A stretch of 33,732 bases of DNA from Chryseobacterium candidae (GCF_004916905.1 NZ_SDLV01000054.1:1-33732); one strand, 5' to 3'. Shown: positions 1 through 9,260, counted from the first letter of the stretch. Notes: generated by a model not told the origin, from the sequence alone. Numbers and translations are program-made.

Positions 1-1352
1 TGACTCATCACGAAGATAATAATTTTTGAAAGCAATTCACAACTAATTAACACTTGTTACAGTTTCACCGATAGCTGTGACTCATCACGAAGATAATAAT
101 TTTTGAAAGCAATTCACAACTAAATTGTAGTTTGGCTACGAAAGAAGTTAGCTGTGACTCATCACGAAGATAATAATTTTTGAAAGCAATTCACAACTAA
201 CTAGGAACGATATTTGCAGTAAATAAAGCTGTGACTCATCACGAAGATAATAATTTTTGAAAGCAATTCACAACGCGTTGAATCATTTGTCAATTATCTG
301 AGGGGCTGTGACTCATCACGAAGATAATAATTTTTGAAAGCAATTCACAACGCATAAGGAAACTAAGCCAAAAGATAAACAGCTGTGACTCATCACGAAG
401 ATAATAATTTTTGAAAGCAATTCACAACTCGTATGATTTTGTCTGATATTTTTCCTCAGCTGTGACTCATCACGAAGATAATAATTTTTGAAAGCAATTC
501 ACAACAGAGTCCTACGATATAAGTATGACCGTAAAGCTGTGACTCATCACGAAGATAATAATTTTTGAAAGCAATTCACAACTGTTGATTGGTAGTCCCA
601 TCACATGAATAGGCTGTGACTCATCACGAAGATAATAATTTTTGAAAGCAATTCACAACTTATTTTCTCTGAGAAAATTCAAGATCAGCGCTGTGACTCA
701 TCACGAAGATAATAATTTTTGAAAGCAATTCACAACTCGAATGATCTGAATACATAAGCAAATCGAGCTGTGACTCATCACGAAGATAATAATTTTTGAA
801 AGCAATTCACAACCATAACTGTTATCTTTTAATTATACTCAAAGCTGTGACTCATCACGAAGATAATAATTTTTGAAAGCAATTCACAACGATGGAACGA
901 TTGTTGCTTTTAACGCAAAAGCTGTGACTCATCACGAAGATAATAATTTTTGAAAGCAATTCACAACATGTAGTTGCGGAATGTGTAGATCCGAAAAGCT
1001 GTGACTCATCACGAAGATAATAATTTTTGAAAGCAATTCACAACGATCAATGGGACTAAGTTCCGGGATCGTCAGCTGTGACTCATCACGAAGATAATAA
1101 TTTTTGAAAGCAATTCACAACTGTAGATGAAGAGGGGAATGTTTTGGAAAGGCTGTGACTCATCACGAAGATAATAATTTTTGAAAGCAATTCACAACTA
1201 CCAATGCAGATCAGTATTTCAGATATTTGCTGTGACTCATCACGAAGATAATAATTTTTGAAAGCAATTCACAACGTAAACATTACAATGTTATGTGGAT
1301 TTTTAGCTGTGACTCATCACGAAGATAATAATTTTTGAAAGCAATTTTCAAG
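1..1352 (-). CRISPR. CRISPR array, type II-C-like 47-bp repeat, 17 spacers, left end cut by window
   Basis: Eighteen copies of a 47-bp repeat occur with a fixed period of 77 bp. Full copies start at 74, 151, 228 and so on to 1306; the first (1-43) lacks 4 bases because the window begins inside it. All 17 spacers are exactly 30 bp and all differ. The repeats I compared are identical except the last (1306-1352), whose final 6 bases have drifted. Read on the minus strand the repeat begins GTTGTGAATTGC and ends GAGTCACAGC, and crRNA-sense repeats of type II-C systems usually start GTTGTG or GTTGTA, so I infer leftward transcription. The 47-bp repeat and 30-bp spacer also suit a Bacteroidota Cas9 (II-C) system. 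No cas1, cas2, cas9 or tracrRNA is present here; they would lie beyond position 1. Uniform repeats suggest a maintained array. The array itself is certain; subtype and direction are inferred. Confidence 0.97.
1320..1351 (-). promoter_or_regulatory. Promoter-like sequence inside the CRISPR repeat (terminal copy shown)
   Basis: On the minus strand each repeat contains TTG, 21 bases, then TATCTTCG. This differs by one base from the flavobacterial promoter pattern TTG-N17-23-TAnnTTTG. Transcription would begin near the end of the repeat, a few bases before the spacer. The terminal repeat keeps the TTG (1349-1351) although its neighbours have drifted. Repeat-internal promoters are known in Neisseria II-C arrays; applying this here is inference. 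Confidence 0.5.
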
Positions 1353-1365
1353 AGAATATAAAGTA

Positions 1366-1391
1366 TAAAAAATCCCTCAATTAGAGGGATT
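1366..1391 (-). terminator. Rho-independent terminator of the GG-leader peptide gene
   Basis: AATCCCTC (1371-1378) and GAGGGATT (1384-1391) form an 8-bp stem with a 5-base loop. On the minus strand it is followed by a T run. It ends the peptide transcript just before the CRISPR array, so the array is not simply read through from that gene. Confidence 0.8.
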
Positions 1392-1399
1392 ATATCTTA

Positions 1400-1564
1400 T
1401 TAAATAGGAACGCAATAGCAGTTACAAGCTGTATCTGGTTCTGGACCACAGATTCCAATAGCATCGCAGATTAACATGTATTGAGGTTGGCAAATACCAT
1501 CTCTGTTGCCGCCACCATTTACTTTTTTTAACTGATCTCTAGAAATTTTTTTGAAATTTTTCAT
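1400..1564 (-). CDS. GG-leader small Cys-rich peptide (bacteriocin-like protein)
   Basis: A 54-residue peptide. It starts MKNFKKISRDQLKKVNGG, a leader ending in a double glycine, the usual cleavage point for C39-type peptidase/ABC exporters. The core after GG is about 36 residues and carries five Cys, three of them in a CNCYC-type cluster near the C-terminus. No transporter or modification enzyme adjoins it. The gene has its own -7-like element upstream and a clear terminator downstream, so it is a single-gene unit. The same leader style recurs in the broken gene at 3648 and, in a different form, at 11659, 11940 and 17533. Family assignment as 'bacteriocin-like' follows common naming of such flavobacterial peptides. 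Whether it kills, signals or does something else cannot be told from sequence. Confidence 0.8.
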   Translation of the reverse strand: MKNFKKISRDQLKKVNGGGNRDGICQPQYMLICDAIGICGPEPDTACNCYCVPI

Positions 1565-1588
1565 AGTATAATTTTAATTTGTAAGCGA

Positions 1589-1596
1589 TAAATATA
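1589..1596 (-). promoter_or_regulatory. -7 element of the 1400-1564 peptide gene
   Basis: TATATTTA on the minus strand, one base off TAnnTTTG, 24 bases before the start codon. No TTG at a suitable distance upstream. Confidence 0.4.
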
Positions 1597-1766
1597 TGAA
1601 TTATTTTCTATTTATTGATTTAAGGTAAAAATATTTACTGGATATTATTAAATATATATGTAAATTTATGATAGGGGTGATGGGGATAAAATGTAATAAT
1701 AGAATGAATGTTTTTAATTTTCATTTTTTTTACATGAGGTTGTTTAAGCTTTTATATTCATTATTT

Positions 1767-1910
1767 TAACCATAAACACACAAAAGTTTTAAACACTTAA
1801 ACTTTTTCAGGACCAAGCCTTATGTATACTTTTCTGCGGTATCATATTAAACTTACCTAAGTGAACTCAAGTGTTTTAAAATGAAACCTTGTGTGACTTT
1901 TGTGGTTTTG
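1767..1910. repeat. Imperfect inverted repeat in intergenic DNA
   Basis: The left arm (about 1767-1800, starting TAACCATAAACACAC) resembles the reverse complement of the right arm (about 1868-1908, which reads AACCACAAAAGTCACAC on the minus strand). Both arms share AAACACTT at the inner end. The pairing is interrupted by small gaps. It may be a decayed miniature repeat element or a large stem-loop. There is no transposase. Confidence 0.4.
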
Positions 1911-2003
1911 CAAAGTTTAAACAACTTTATGTTAAAATTCCTAATGCTGATAAGAAAATTATATTTCTTGACGTATGTTAAGGGATCTCCAATTAGGTTT
2001 TTC

Positions 2004-2011
2004 TATTTTTG
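2004..2011 (+). promoter_or_regulatory. -7 element of the YceI lipoprotein gene
   Basis: TATTTTTG is a full match to TAnnTTTG and lies 48 bases upstream of the start codon. No TTG at the usual spacing was found. Confidence 0.6.
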
Positions 2012-2059
2012 TACCCGAAAACAACAAAATTTTAATAAACTTTTTTAAAACAGTTCAAT

Positions 2060-2737
2060 ATGAAAAAAATTAGCGTAATTGCATTAGTAGGAGTAGGATT
2101 GCTTTTAGCATCATGTAATAAAGAAAAATCAGCAGAGTCTGCAGCGACAGCTCAGGAGCAGACAGTAGCTGAAAGCAAAGGTGAAACACTGGCAGTAGAT
2201 ACAGTAGCTTCAGTAGTGAACTGGAAAGCTTTCCACAAAGGGGGGATGGCACCTCGTTGGGGAACACTTACGGTAAAGTCTGGAGACATCAGTGTTGATG
2301 CAGGTCAGGTTGCAGCAGGAAATTTTATTATTGATATGAATTCTATCAAAGTAGACCCGGCTTCAGTAACAGAAAAAGATAAAAAACCGGCTGATCTAGA
2401 AGCTCACCTTAAAAATCCTGATTTCTTTGATGTAGCGAAAAACCCTACTTCAGATTTCAAAATTACAAGTGTTACAGATTTGAAAGAAGCACCAAAAGAC
2501 GCTGTAGCAGGAGCTAATAAAACGGTAAGTGGAAACCTTACACTATCAGGAAAAACAATGAATGTTACCTTTCCTGCGAAAGTAGAGGTAGCTGAAAATT
2601 CAGCAGCTATTCAGGCTAAGTTTACTGTGAACAGAGCAGATTGGGGACTTAAATTCGGTACTTCTGAAGCAGATCCGGCAGAATGGATGATCAGCAAAGA
2701 TATCGAGATTGCGATCGACGTAAAAGCTAAAAAATAA
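2060..2737 (+). CDS. YceI family lipoprotein
   Basis: A 225-residue protein with an SPII signal peptide (MKKISVIALVGVGLLLASC, lipobox LASC, lipidated Cys19). A short Ser/Ala/Glu-rich linker leads to a YceI-like domain from about residue 45 to the end. YceI domains form a lipocalin-like barrel that in characterised members binds polyisoprenoid lipids. Features typical of the family are the opening VDTVASVVNWKAFHK, HLKNPDFFDV, and FTVNRADWGLKFG near the end. It is expected in the periplasm, anchored to a membrane. The ATG is preceded by an A-rich stretch without Shine-Dalgarno, as usual for this group. A strong hairpin terminator follows directly, so it is monocistronic. Ligand and physiological role are not shown by the sequence. 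Confidence 0.92.
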   Translation: MKKISVIALVGVGLLLASCNKEKSAESAATAQEQTVAESKGETLAVDTVASVVNWKAFHKGGMAPRWGTLTVKSGDISVDAGQVAAGNFIIDMNSIKVDPASVTEKDKKPADLEAHLKNPDFFDVAKNPTSDFKITSVTDLKEAPKDAVAGANKTVSGNLTLSGKTMNVTFPAKVEVAENSAAIQAKFTVNRADWGLKFGTSEADPAEWMISKDIEIAIDVKAKK

Positions 2738-2760
2738 GTTATTTAAACTTTAATAACGAC

Positions 2761-2792
2761 AAGAGCTGTCTTCATGAAGGCGGCTCTTTTTT
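2761..2792 (+). terminator. Terminator after the YceI gene
   Basis: AAGAGC pairs with GCTCTT and the inner bases extend the stem with wobble pairs to a tiny loop near 2774. A T run follows. Confidence 0.85.
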
Positions 2793-2825
2793 ATTTTAGA
2801 TTTTTTTGATCAAATAGATAAAAAA

Positions 2826-3182
2826 TTAATTGATAATCTTAGAATTCTGAATTCTTACACAAAATTCACTTCCAAGATACAAAGGATTACCATGTTTCTC
2901 AGACCAGAATCCATCCAGAACGTCTTTGCTGAGGCAGCGGTAAACAGCAACTCCTTTGTAGATTTTATCATCTTCTCCTTTGTAGTTGAAATTAATCACT
3001 AAAATCTGGTCTTTGTAAAATCCTGTTCCATTTTGCTGATGGTCGCCAATCATCCATTGAGCAGTAATACGGTTATTCTCATCAATAGTTAAGGTTAATA
3101 TTCCATGATAAGATGGATGGAAAGATTCTTCCTGATTACTTCCCTCAATTGAATAGCTTCCTGCAAGATCCTGTACCGTCAT
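2826..3182 (-). CDS. Uncharacterised 118-residue protein
   Basis: I do not recognise this family. The protein has 118 residues, no signal peptide and no membrane segment. The alternating hydrophobic and polar pattern (ILTLTIDENNRITAQW, ILVINFNYKG) suggests an all-beta fold, perhaps a small barrel of lipocalin or FABP-like type that senses or binds a small ligand, but that is inference. It starts MTVQDLAGSYSIEG; the phrase 'LAGSY.I.G' resembles the first strand of small beta-barrel proteins. It faces away from the DUF1294 gene across a 133-bp region with a promoter-like element for each direction. It converges with the YceI gene, whose terminator lies between. Confidence 0.75.
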   Translation of the reverse strand: MTVQDLAGSYSIEGSNQEESFHPSYHGILTLTIDENNRITAQWMIGDHQQNGTGFYKDQILVINFNYKGEDDKIYKGVAVYRCLSKDVLDGFWSEKHGNPLYLGSEFCVRIQNSKIIN

Positions 3183-3202
3183 TGAATTGTTTTTAAGAAG
3201 GA

Positions 3203-3210
3203 CAAATTTA
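3203..3210 (-). promoter_or_regulatory. -7 element of the 2826-3182 gene
   Basis: TAAATTTG on the minus strand, a full match to TAnnTTTG, 20 bases before the start codon. No clear -33 TTG. Confidence 0.55.
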
Positions 3211-3265
3211 AAAAATCTTATTCTGATAAAACTGCCAACATGATAAATAAGTATAAATTTAAGAG

Positions 3266-3297
3266 TTGCTCCATTTACAAATTAAGCTTTACTTTTG
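3266..3297 (+). promoter_or_regulatory. Promoter of the DUF1294 gene (TTG-N21-TACTTTTG)
   Basis: TTG at 3266-3268 and TACTTTTG at 3290-3297, separated by 21 bases, match the flavobacterial consensus at both elements. The start codon is 18 bases after the -7 element. Confidence 0.75.
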
Positions 3298-3315
3298 CAG
3301 TAAATTAATTTTAGA

Positions 3316-3570
3316 ATGATTCCTTTTCTGTTGATAATGAACCTTATTACATTTGGTGTCTTTGGTTTTGATAAATGGCAGGCCCAAAAACATCAATGGA
3401 GAATTTCAGAAAATACCCTTTTATTACTCTCTATTTTAGGCGGAATTTTAGGAGCTGCTTCCGGAATGATTCTTTTTAATCACAAAGTTTCCAAAAAGTC
3501 CTTTCTAATGAAATTCATTCTTGTGGTTTTAATTGATCTGGTGTTTTTTTATCGATTGATAAGACATTGA
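3316..3570 (+). CDS. DUF1294 domain small membrane protein
   Basis: An 84-residue protein with two or three hydrophobic segments (about 3-18, 36-53 and 66-80). It shows the DUF1294 pattern: FGFDKWQAQKHQWRISE near residues 17-33, a GG..GA..GM glycine-rich helix and the conserved HKVSKKSF motif after it. The family consists of small inner-membrane proteins, sometimes fused to cold-shock domains, and has no established function. Its own consensus promoter lies just upstream and no terminator separates it from the broken peptide gene 77 bp downstream. Confidence 0.85.
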   Translation: MIPFLLIMNLITFGVFGFDKWQAQKHQWRISENTLLLLSILGGILGAASGMILFNHKVSKKSFLMKFILVVLIDLVFFYRLIRH

Positions 3571-3647
3571 TATTAAAAATGTTAAATGTTTCAATATTAC
3601 GTTTGGTGTTATATTTTTATCATGCTAATAACAAATAAACAAACAAC

Positions 3648-3853
3648 ATGAAAATCTCAAAAAAATCTCGAGAATTGAAATGAAATCGGTACAAGGAGGA
3701 ATTATTAAAGGAATGGTAAGATATAAAGATGCCGATACATGTGCTGTAAGATGGGGTTGGGGAACCGGATTCTCCAGTAATTGCGGTGAGTTTGATATTA
3801 TATGCGGAGAACCACCTGCAGTAGATCCATGTGAAGTACAGATCTGTATATAG
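3648..3853 (+). pseudogene. GG-leader peptide gene with a one-base frameshift in an A run
   Basis: From the ATG at 3648 the frame stops after 11 codons. Adding one A restores a 68-residue peptide whose leader would read MKNLKKISRIEMKSVQGG, closely matching the intact peptide at 1400 (MKNFKKISRDQLKKVNGG). The missing base is most likely in the AAAA just after the ATG; the A7 run at 3659-3665 is the alternative. The rest is open: a 57-residue frame starts at an internal ATG (3680) right before SVQGG and ends at 3853. The core has six Cys (TCAV, NCGE, ICGE, PCEVQIC). A strong terminator follows. It could be a true pseudogene, a sequencing error in a homopolymer, a phase-variable gene, or a gene translated from the internal ATG without most of the leader. 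Confidence 0.75.
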
Positions 3854-3860
3854 ATAGTTT

Positions 3861-3887
3861 AAAGAGTGTTTTTTGAACACTCTTTTT
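3861..3887 (+). terminator. Terminator after the frameshifted peptide gene
   Basis: AAAGAGTGTT (3861-3870) and AACACTCTTT (3876-3885) form a perfect 10-bp stem with a 5-base loop, followed by T residues. An intact terminator argues that the upstream gene was recently functional. Confidence 0.9.
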
Positions 3888-3964
3888 TTATTGTCTTATA
3901 AATAAGTATTTTGAACAAATTATTAAATATTTTGATAACTAAATATTTTTTCATTAAAAATCAC

Positions 3965-3972
3965 TACTTTTG
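3965..3972 (+). promoter_or_regulatory. -7 element of typA
   Basis: TACTTTTG, full match to TAnnTTTG, 18 bases before the ATG. No TTG in the 17-23 base window upstream. Confidence 0.65.
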
Positions 3973-3990
3973 CACCCGTAAAAATCTTTT

Positions 3991-5796
<1,806 letters not shown>

Positions 5797-5810
5797 TCTA
5801 AATAATTTTT

Positions 5811-5837
5811 AAAGTCCTCAGTAATGAGGACTTTTTA
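5811..5837 (+). terminator. Terminator after typA
   Basis: AAAGTCCTCA and TGAGGACTTT form a perfect 10-bp stem with loop GTAA and a T-rich tail. It ends only 15 bases before purU, so purU is either read through or uses a promoter inside this stretch. Confidence 0.9.
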
Positions 5838-5852
5838 TTTTAAAAAAAACAA

Positions 5853-6686
5853 ATGATGAATTTTATTTTTAAAATCGCCTGTAAAGATGAAAAAGGTTTA
5901 GTACATAAGATCTCGGATGTGCTGTTGAAAAACAATCTTAATATTGTAAAAAATGACGAGTTTGTGGACAGAGAAAAGTCATTGTTCTTTATGAGAACCG
6001 AAGTTTCGGGCATTGCTGATCCTCAAAAAGTGATGGATCAAATCAAAGATCAATTGGGGGATTGCAACATTGAACTAAGCAAAAATACACCCAAAAATAT
6101 TGTTGTTTTGGTGACAAAAGAACATCATTGTTTGTCAGATTTGCTGATCAGAAACCATTTCAAGGATCTTAACTTTAATATTCTGGCGGTTATCGGGAAT
6201 TATGAAAGTCTAAAAGATATGACAGAGAAGTTTGATGTTCCGTTTCACTATATTTCTACAGAAAATATCACAAGAGAGGAGCATGAAATTCAAATCATGC
6301 AAACCCTCAAAAATTATGAATTTGATTATCTGGTTTTAGCCAAGTTCATGAGAATCCTTTCAACCAATTTTGTGGAAAAATTTAAAGGAAGAATAGTTAA
6401 TATACACCATTCATTTTTACCTGCTTTTATTGGTGCGAATCCTTACAGACAGGCTTTTGAAAGAGGAGTAAAAATCATTGGAGCAACAGCACATTTTGTG
6501 ACTGATGATCTGGATGAAGGCCCAATAATCTATCAGGATATTATCAAGGTGAGTCATTCCAAAACAGCAAAAGATCTTGCGAATCTGGGAAGGGATGTTG
6601 AAAGAAATGTCCTGGCAAATGCTTTGAAACTGGTTTTTGAAGATAAAGTTTTTATTGATGGAAATAAGACTATTATTTTTGAATGA
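5853..6686 (+). CDS. purU: Formyltetrahydrofolate deformylase PurU
   Basis: A 277-residue protein of standard PurU length. It has an N-terminal ACT domain (about 4-80, with KDEKGLVHKISDVL) and a C-terminal formyltransferase-fold domain (about 83-275). The catalytic triad of this fold is present: Asn183 and His185 in IVNIHHSF, and Asp221 in LDEGPI. PurU hydrolyses 10-formyl-THF to THF and formate, balancing one-carbon pools and supplying formate for PurT-type purine synthesis. Two ATG codons stand in tandem; the second (5856) is equally possible. It starts 15 bases after the typA terminator and I see no TAnnTTTG element for it, so its promoter is unclear. Confidence 0.95.
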   Translation: MMNFIFKIACKDEKGLVHKISDVLLKNNLNIVKNDEFVDREKSLFFMRTEVSGIADPQKVMDQIKDQLGDCNIELSKNTPKNIVVLVTKEHHCLSDLLIRNHFKDLNFNILAVIGNYESLKDMTEKFDVPFHYISTENITREEHEIQIMQTLKNYEFDYLVLAKFMRILSTNFVEKFKGRIVNIHHSFLPAFIGANPYRQAFERGVKIIGATAHFVTDDLDEGPIIYQDIIKVSHSKTAKDLANLGRDVERNVLANALKLVFEDKVFIDGNKTIIFE

Positions 6687-6743
6687 TGAGTTGAAAATAT
6701 AATTTATTATAATAAATTTTAAAAGCTAAAAAATAATTTATTG

Positions 6744-6751
6744 TAGTTTTG
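6744..6751 (+). promoter_or_regulatory. -7 element of the GHL10 lipoprotein gene
   Basis: TAGTTTTG, full match to TAnnTTTG, ends 6 bases before the ATG at 6758. The TTG start that would extend the reading frame to 6749 lies inside this element, so it is not the start. Transcription would begin at or next to the ATG. Confidence 0.65.
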
Positions 6752-6757
6752 CAGACT

Positions 6758-8374
6758 ATGAGAATGAATAAATTAAAACTTATCGTTTTATTGGGCGTTT
6801 TTGCATCGTATACTACCTCATGTTCCGTTCAGAACAATGTTGTAAAAACACCCTCCACGAAGAATCCGACAAAACCCACCAACAATACAAATCCTCCAAA
6901 AGTAATTCCGGTAGCAACAAAATCAACAACAGGAACAGCAGCTTCAACGGAAGAAAATTTCAGAACCAATCTTCCGGAAATCAAAAGAGAATTCCGCGGA
7001 GCATGGATTGCCAGTGTAGCCAATATCAACTGGCCTTCAAGAAATGACCTTACAGTAGATCAGCAGAAGGCAGAAGCAATCAGTATGCTTGATATGCTGA
7101 AAGATAATAATTTCAATGCGGCTATTTTCCAGATCAGACCTTCTGCAGATGCACTTTATACAAGTAATATCGAACCATGGTCTTATTTCCTGACCGGAGA
7201 AACAGGAACGGCTCCTTACCCAAACTATGATCCGCTTCAGTTTTGGATCGAAGAAGCTCATAAAAGAGGATTGGAACTTCATGTCTGGTTGAATCCTTAC
7301 CGAGCACATCATACCAACGGAGGAGCTGTGAATAAGCTGTCAATGGCCAATAAACTGTCCGATATTGTGGTAAGACTAAAGAATGGAATGTACTGGTTTG
7401 ATCCCGCTAATCCGAAAACACAAGGCCATGTGTCCAATGTGGTAAAAGATATTGTAAAAAGATATGATATTGATGCTGTGCATTTCGATGATTATTTCTA
7501 TCCTTATGCTACTTACAATAAAGGAGCAGATTTTCCAGATAACGCCAGTTGGAATGCTTACTTAAGCAACGGAGGTACTTTATCCAGAGCAGATTGGAGA
7601 AGAGATAACGTGAATAAATTTGTAGAACGTATCTATAAAGAAATTCATGCAGAAAAAAATAATGTAAGATTCGGGATTAGCCCGTTTGGAATCTGGAAAC
7701 CCGGATATCCTGCAGGAATTGTAGGGTCTTCTCAGTATGACGAACTGTATGCAGATGCTAAACTTTGGTTAAATAAAGGCTGGGTAGATTATTTCTCACC
7801 ACAGTTGTACTGGCCGGTAGATTCCAAAGGGCAAAGCTTTGAAGCCTTGTTAAGCTGGTGGCAGTCTGAAAATACAATGAACCGTCACTTGTGGCCGGGG
7901 CTTAATACAGTTGAGATTAAAGTTTCAGACCGTCCTGCAGAAATTAAAAATCAGATCGCTATTTCCAGAAATATTCTTAAAAATGATGCAGGAGAAATTC
8001 ACTGGAGCATTGCAGGTCTTACCAAAAATCCCAATATGCTGCCCGCTTTGAAAAGCGGACCATACAATGAAAAAGCATTAGTTCCCAAATCTCCATGGAT
8101 TAAAACTGTTCCGTTACAAACTCCTACCTTATTTATTGCTGATAACGGAAGCTTTGCTCAGACAAGCTGGAGTAGCAAAAATACAGCCGATGTATTTTTA
8201 TGGGTACTTTTCACTCAGTACAACGGAGTGTGGCAAACAGAAATTCTGACATTGGATACGCTTTCAAAAGATATTCCCAAATCTAAAGACGGAAAAAAAT
8301 TGAATGCCGTTGCCATCAAAGCCATCGACAGATTAGGAAATGAAAGTGATTATTCAGCGAGAAGAATTAAATAA
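6758..8374 (+). CDS. GHL10-type glycoside hydrolase-like lipoprotein (YngK/DUF187 family)
   Basis: About 538 residues from the ATG at 6758 (or 536 from 6764). The N-terminus is a lipoprotein signal (LGVFASYTTSC) followed by a Thr/Pro/Asn-rich linker of about 40 residues. The main domain begins FRGAWIASVANINWPS and contains NAAIFQIRPSADALY, LHVWLNPYRAHH, VHFDDYFYPY, FGISPFGIW and YFSPQLYWPV, the signature blocks of the GHL10/DUF187 family, a TIM-barrel related to glycoside hydrolases. The acidic pair in HFDDY is a plausible active-site element. A C-terminal region of about 90 residues looks like a fibronectin- or CBM-like beta domain. Characterised relatives act on cell-wall or exopolysaccharides, so a cell-surface glycan role is inferred. 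It is monocistronic, with a near-leaderless start and a strong terminator. Confidence 0.88.
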   Translation: MRMNKLKLIVLLGVFASYTTSCSVQNNVVKTPSTKNPTKPTNNTNPPKVIPVATKSTTGTAASTEENFRTNLPEIKREFRGAWIASVANINWPSRNDLTVDQQKAEAISMLDMLKDNNFNAAIFQIRPSADALYTSNIEPWSYFLTGETGTAPYPNYDPLQFWIEEAHKRGLELHVWLNPYRAHHTNGGAVNKLSMANKLSDIVVRLKNGMYWFDPANPKTQGHVSNVVKDIVKRYDIDAVHFDDYFYPYATYNKGADFPDNASWNAYLSNGGTLSRADWRRDNVNKFVERIYKEIHAEKNNVRFGISPFGIWKPGYPAGIVGSSQYDELYADAKLWLNKGWVDYFSPQLYWPVDSKGQSFEALLSWWQSENTMNRHLWPGLNTVEIKVSDRPAEIKNQIAISRNILKNDAGEIHWSIAGLTKNPNMLPALKSGPYNEKALVPKSPWIKTVPLQTPTLFIADNGSFAQTSWSSKNTADVFLWVLFTQYNGVWQTEILTLDTLSKDIPKSKDGKKLNAVAIKAIDRLGNESDYSARRIK

Positions 8375-8442
8375 CCAGGCTGAAAACTGCTCCCGATACG
8401 TCATTGCAAACTTTTCGGAAACGCAATTCCAACTATAAATTT

Positions 8443-8476
8443 AAAACTCGGTTCTGTCTTGGAACCGGGTTTTATT
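8443..8476 (+). terminator. Terminator after the GHL10 gene
   Basis: AAAACTCGGTTC pairs with GAACCGGGTTTT (one T-G wobble), 12-bp stem, 7-base loop, T-rich tail. Confidence 0.9.
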
Positions 8477-8555
8477 TTAGAATAACTATAAATTATCAAT
8501 TTAAAATACTGTAAATCAGTTATATTTTTAATTAAAACGTGTGTTTTTAAGTAAA

Positions 8556-8582
8556 TTGAAAACTTTATCGGAATCATTTTTG
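8556..8582 (+). promoter_or_regulatory. Promoter of the ferritin gene (TTG-N16-CATTTTTG)
   Basis: TTG at 8556-8558 and CATTTTTG at 8575-8582, one base off the consensus -7 element. The ATG is 35 bases downstream. No iron-regulator box was recognised. Confidence 0.55.
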
Positions 8583-8617
8583 CATAAGTAATCCCATAAT
8601 CACCAAAATATAACATT

Positions 8618-9169
8618 ATGAATACTAAAAGACTTTCCACCAATATGGAAAAAGCACTTAGTGACCAGATGAACAAGGAAATTCATGCATCACACATTTT
8701 TTTATCTTATGGAATCTGGGCCGATGATAAAGGCTATCAGGGGATTGCTAATTTTCTGTACCGACACGCCCAGGAAGAGAGAAATCACTCCATCAAATTC
8801 ATGGAATATATTTTAAACAGAGGAGGTAAACCAAAAGTAACGGCTATTCCGGCTCCTCCAGCTGATCCTAAAACACTTACAGCATGCTTTGATGGTGTTT
8901 TTAAACATGAAGTGGATAATACCACTGCCATTTATAAAATTGTAGATCTTTCTATGGAAGAAAAGGACTGGGCTACGTGGAATTTCATGCAATGGTTTGT
9001 ACAGGAACAGATTGAAGAAGAAACATTAGCACAGAATTTAATAGATAAATTAAAAATTGCAGGAGGTGACAGAGCTACCGATGAATCTTTATTTACTTTA
9101 GATAAGGCATTACAGGAAGCACCCAATGATGTTCCGCTGGCCCAGAATGCTACAGGAGCTAATCCGTAA
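8618..9169 (+). CDS. Non-haem ferritin
   Basis: A 183-residue four-helix-bundle ferritin. The ferroxidase ligands known from E. coli FtnA are all present with a constant shift of four residues: Glu21, Glu54, His57, Glu98, Gln131 and Glu134. The protein therefore should oxidise Fe(II) and store iron in a 24-subunit shell in the cytoplasm. There is no haem-ligating Met typical of bacterioferritin. The final ~20 residues (EAPNDVPLAQNATGANP) are a flexible tail slightly longer than in FtnA. It is a single-gene unit with its own promoter and a strong terminator. Confidence 0.96.
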   Translation: MNTKRLSTNMEKALSDQMNKEIHASHIFLSYGIWADDKGYQGIANFLYRHAQEERNHSIKFMEYILNRGGKPKVTAIPAPPADPKTLTACFDGVFKHEVDNTTAIYKIVDLSMEEKDWATWNFMQWFVQEQIEEETLAQNLIDKLKIAGGDRATDESLFTLDKALQEAPNDVPLAQNATGANP

Positions 9170-9196
9170 GAATACCTGGTAAAACTAAACCTTTTG

Positions 9197-9227
9197 AAAA
9201 TCTGTCAGAATACTGGCAGATTTTTTT
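9197..9227 (+). terminator. Terminator after the ferritin gene
   Basis: AAAATCTGTCA pairs with TGGCAGATTTT (one wobble), 11-bp stem with a 6-base loop, followed by T residues. Confidence 0.9.
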
Positions 9228-9252
9228 ATTATGAAACTCCCTCAAAAATCAC

Positions 9253-9260
9253 TATCTTTG
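9253..9260 (+). promoter_or_regulatory. -7 element of ychF
   Basis: TATCTTTG, a full consensus match. The ATG is 90 bases downstream, an unusually long leader for this window, and the leader has no obvious fold. Confidence 0.6.

Larger units (their letters stand above)
1565..2059. other. Intergenic stretch, 495 bp, no gene seen
   Basis: Very AT-rich. It holds the probable minus-strand promoter of the 1400-1564 peptide, an imperfect inverted repeat (1767-1910), and the plus-strand promoter of the YceI gene near 2004. I found no convincing reading frame, tRNA or CRISPR leader consensus. If the array is transcribed leftward, part of this area could be its leader, but the peptide gene and its terminator lie between. 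Confidence 0.6.

Noticed and set aside
1565..1766. Possible CRISPR leader or tracrRNA anti-repeat next to the array
   Set aside because: No stretch complementary to the repeat was found, and a peptide gene with its terminator lies between this area and the array.
3620..3880. 86-codon minus-strand reading frame
   Set aside because: It is antisense to the GG-leader peptide gene and its terminator; the plus strand has leader, Cys-rich core and terminator in the right order.
6701..6718. AT-only palindrome after purU
   Set aside because: Too AT-rich to be distinguished from background as a terminator.
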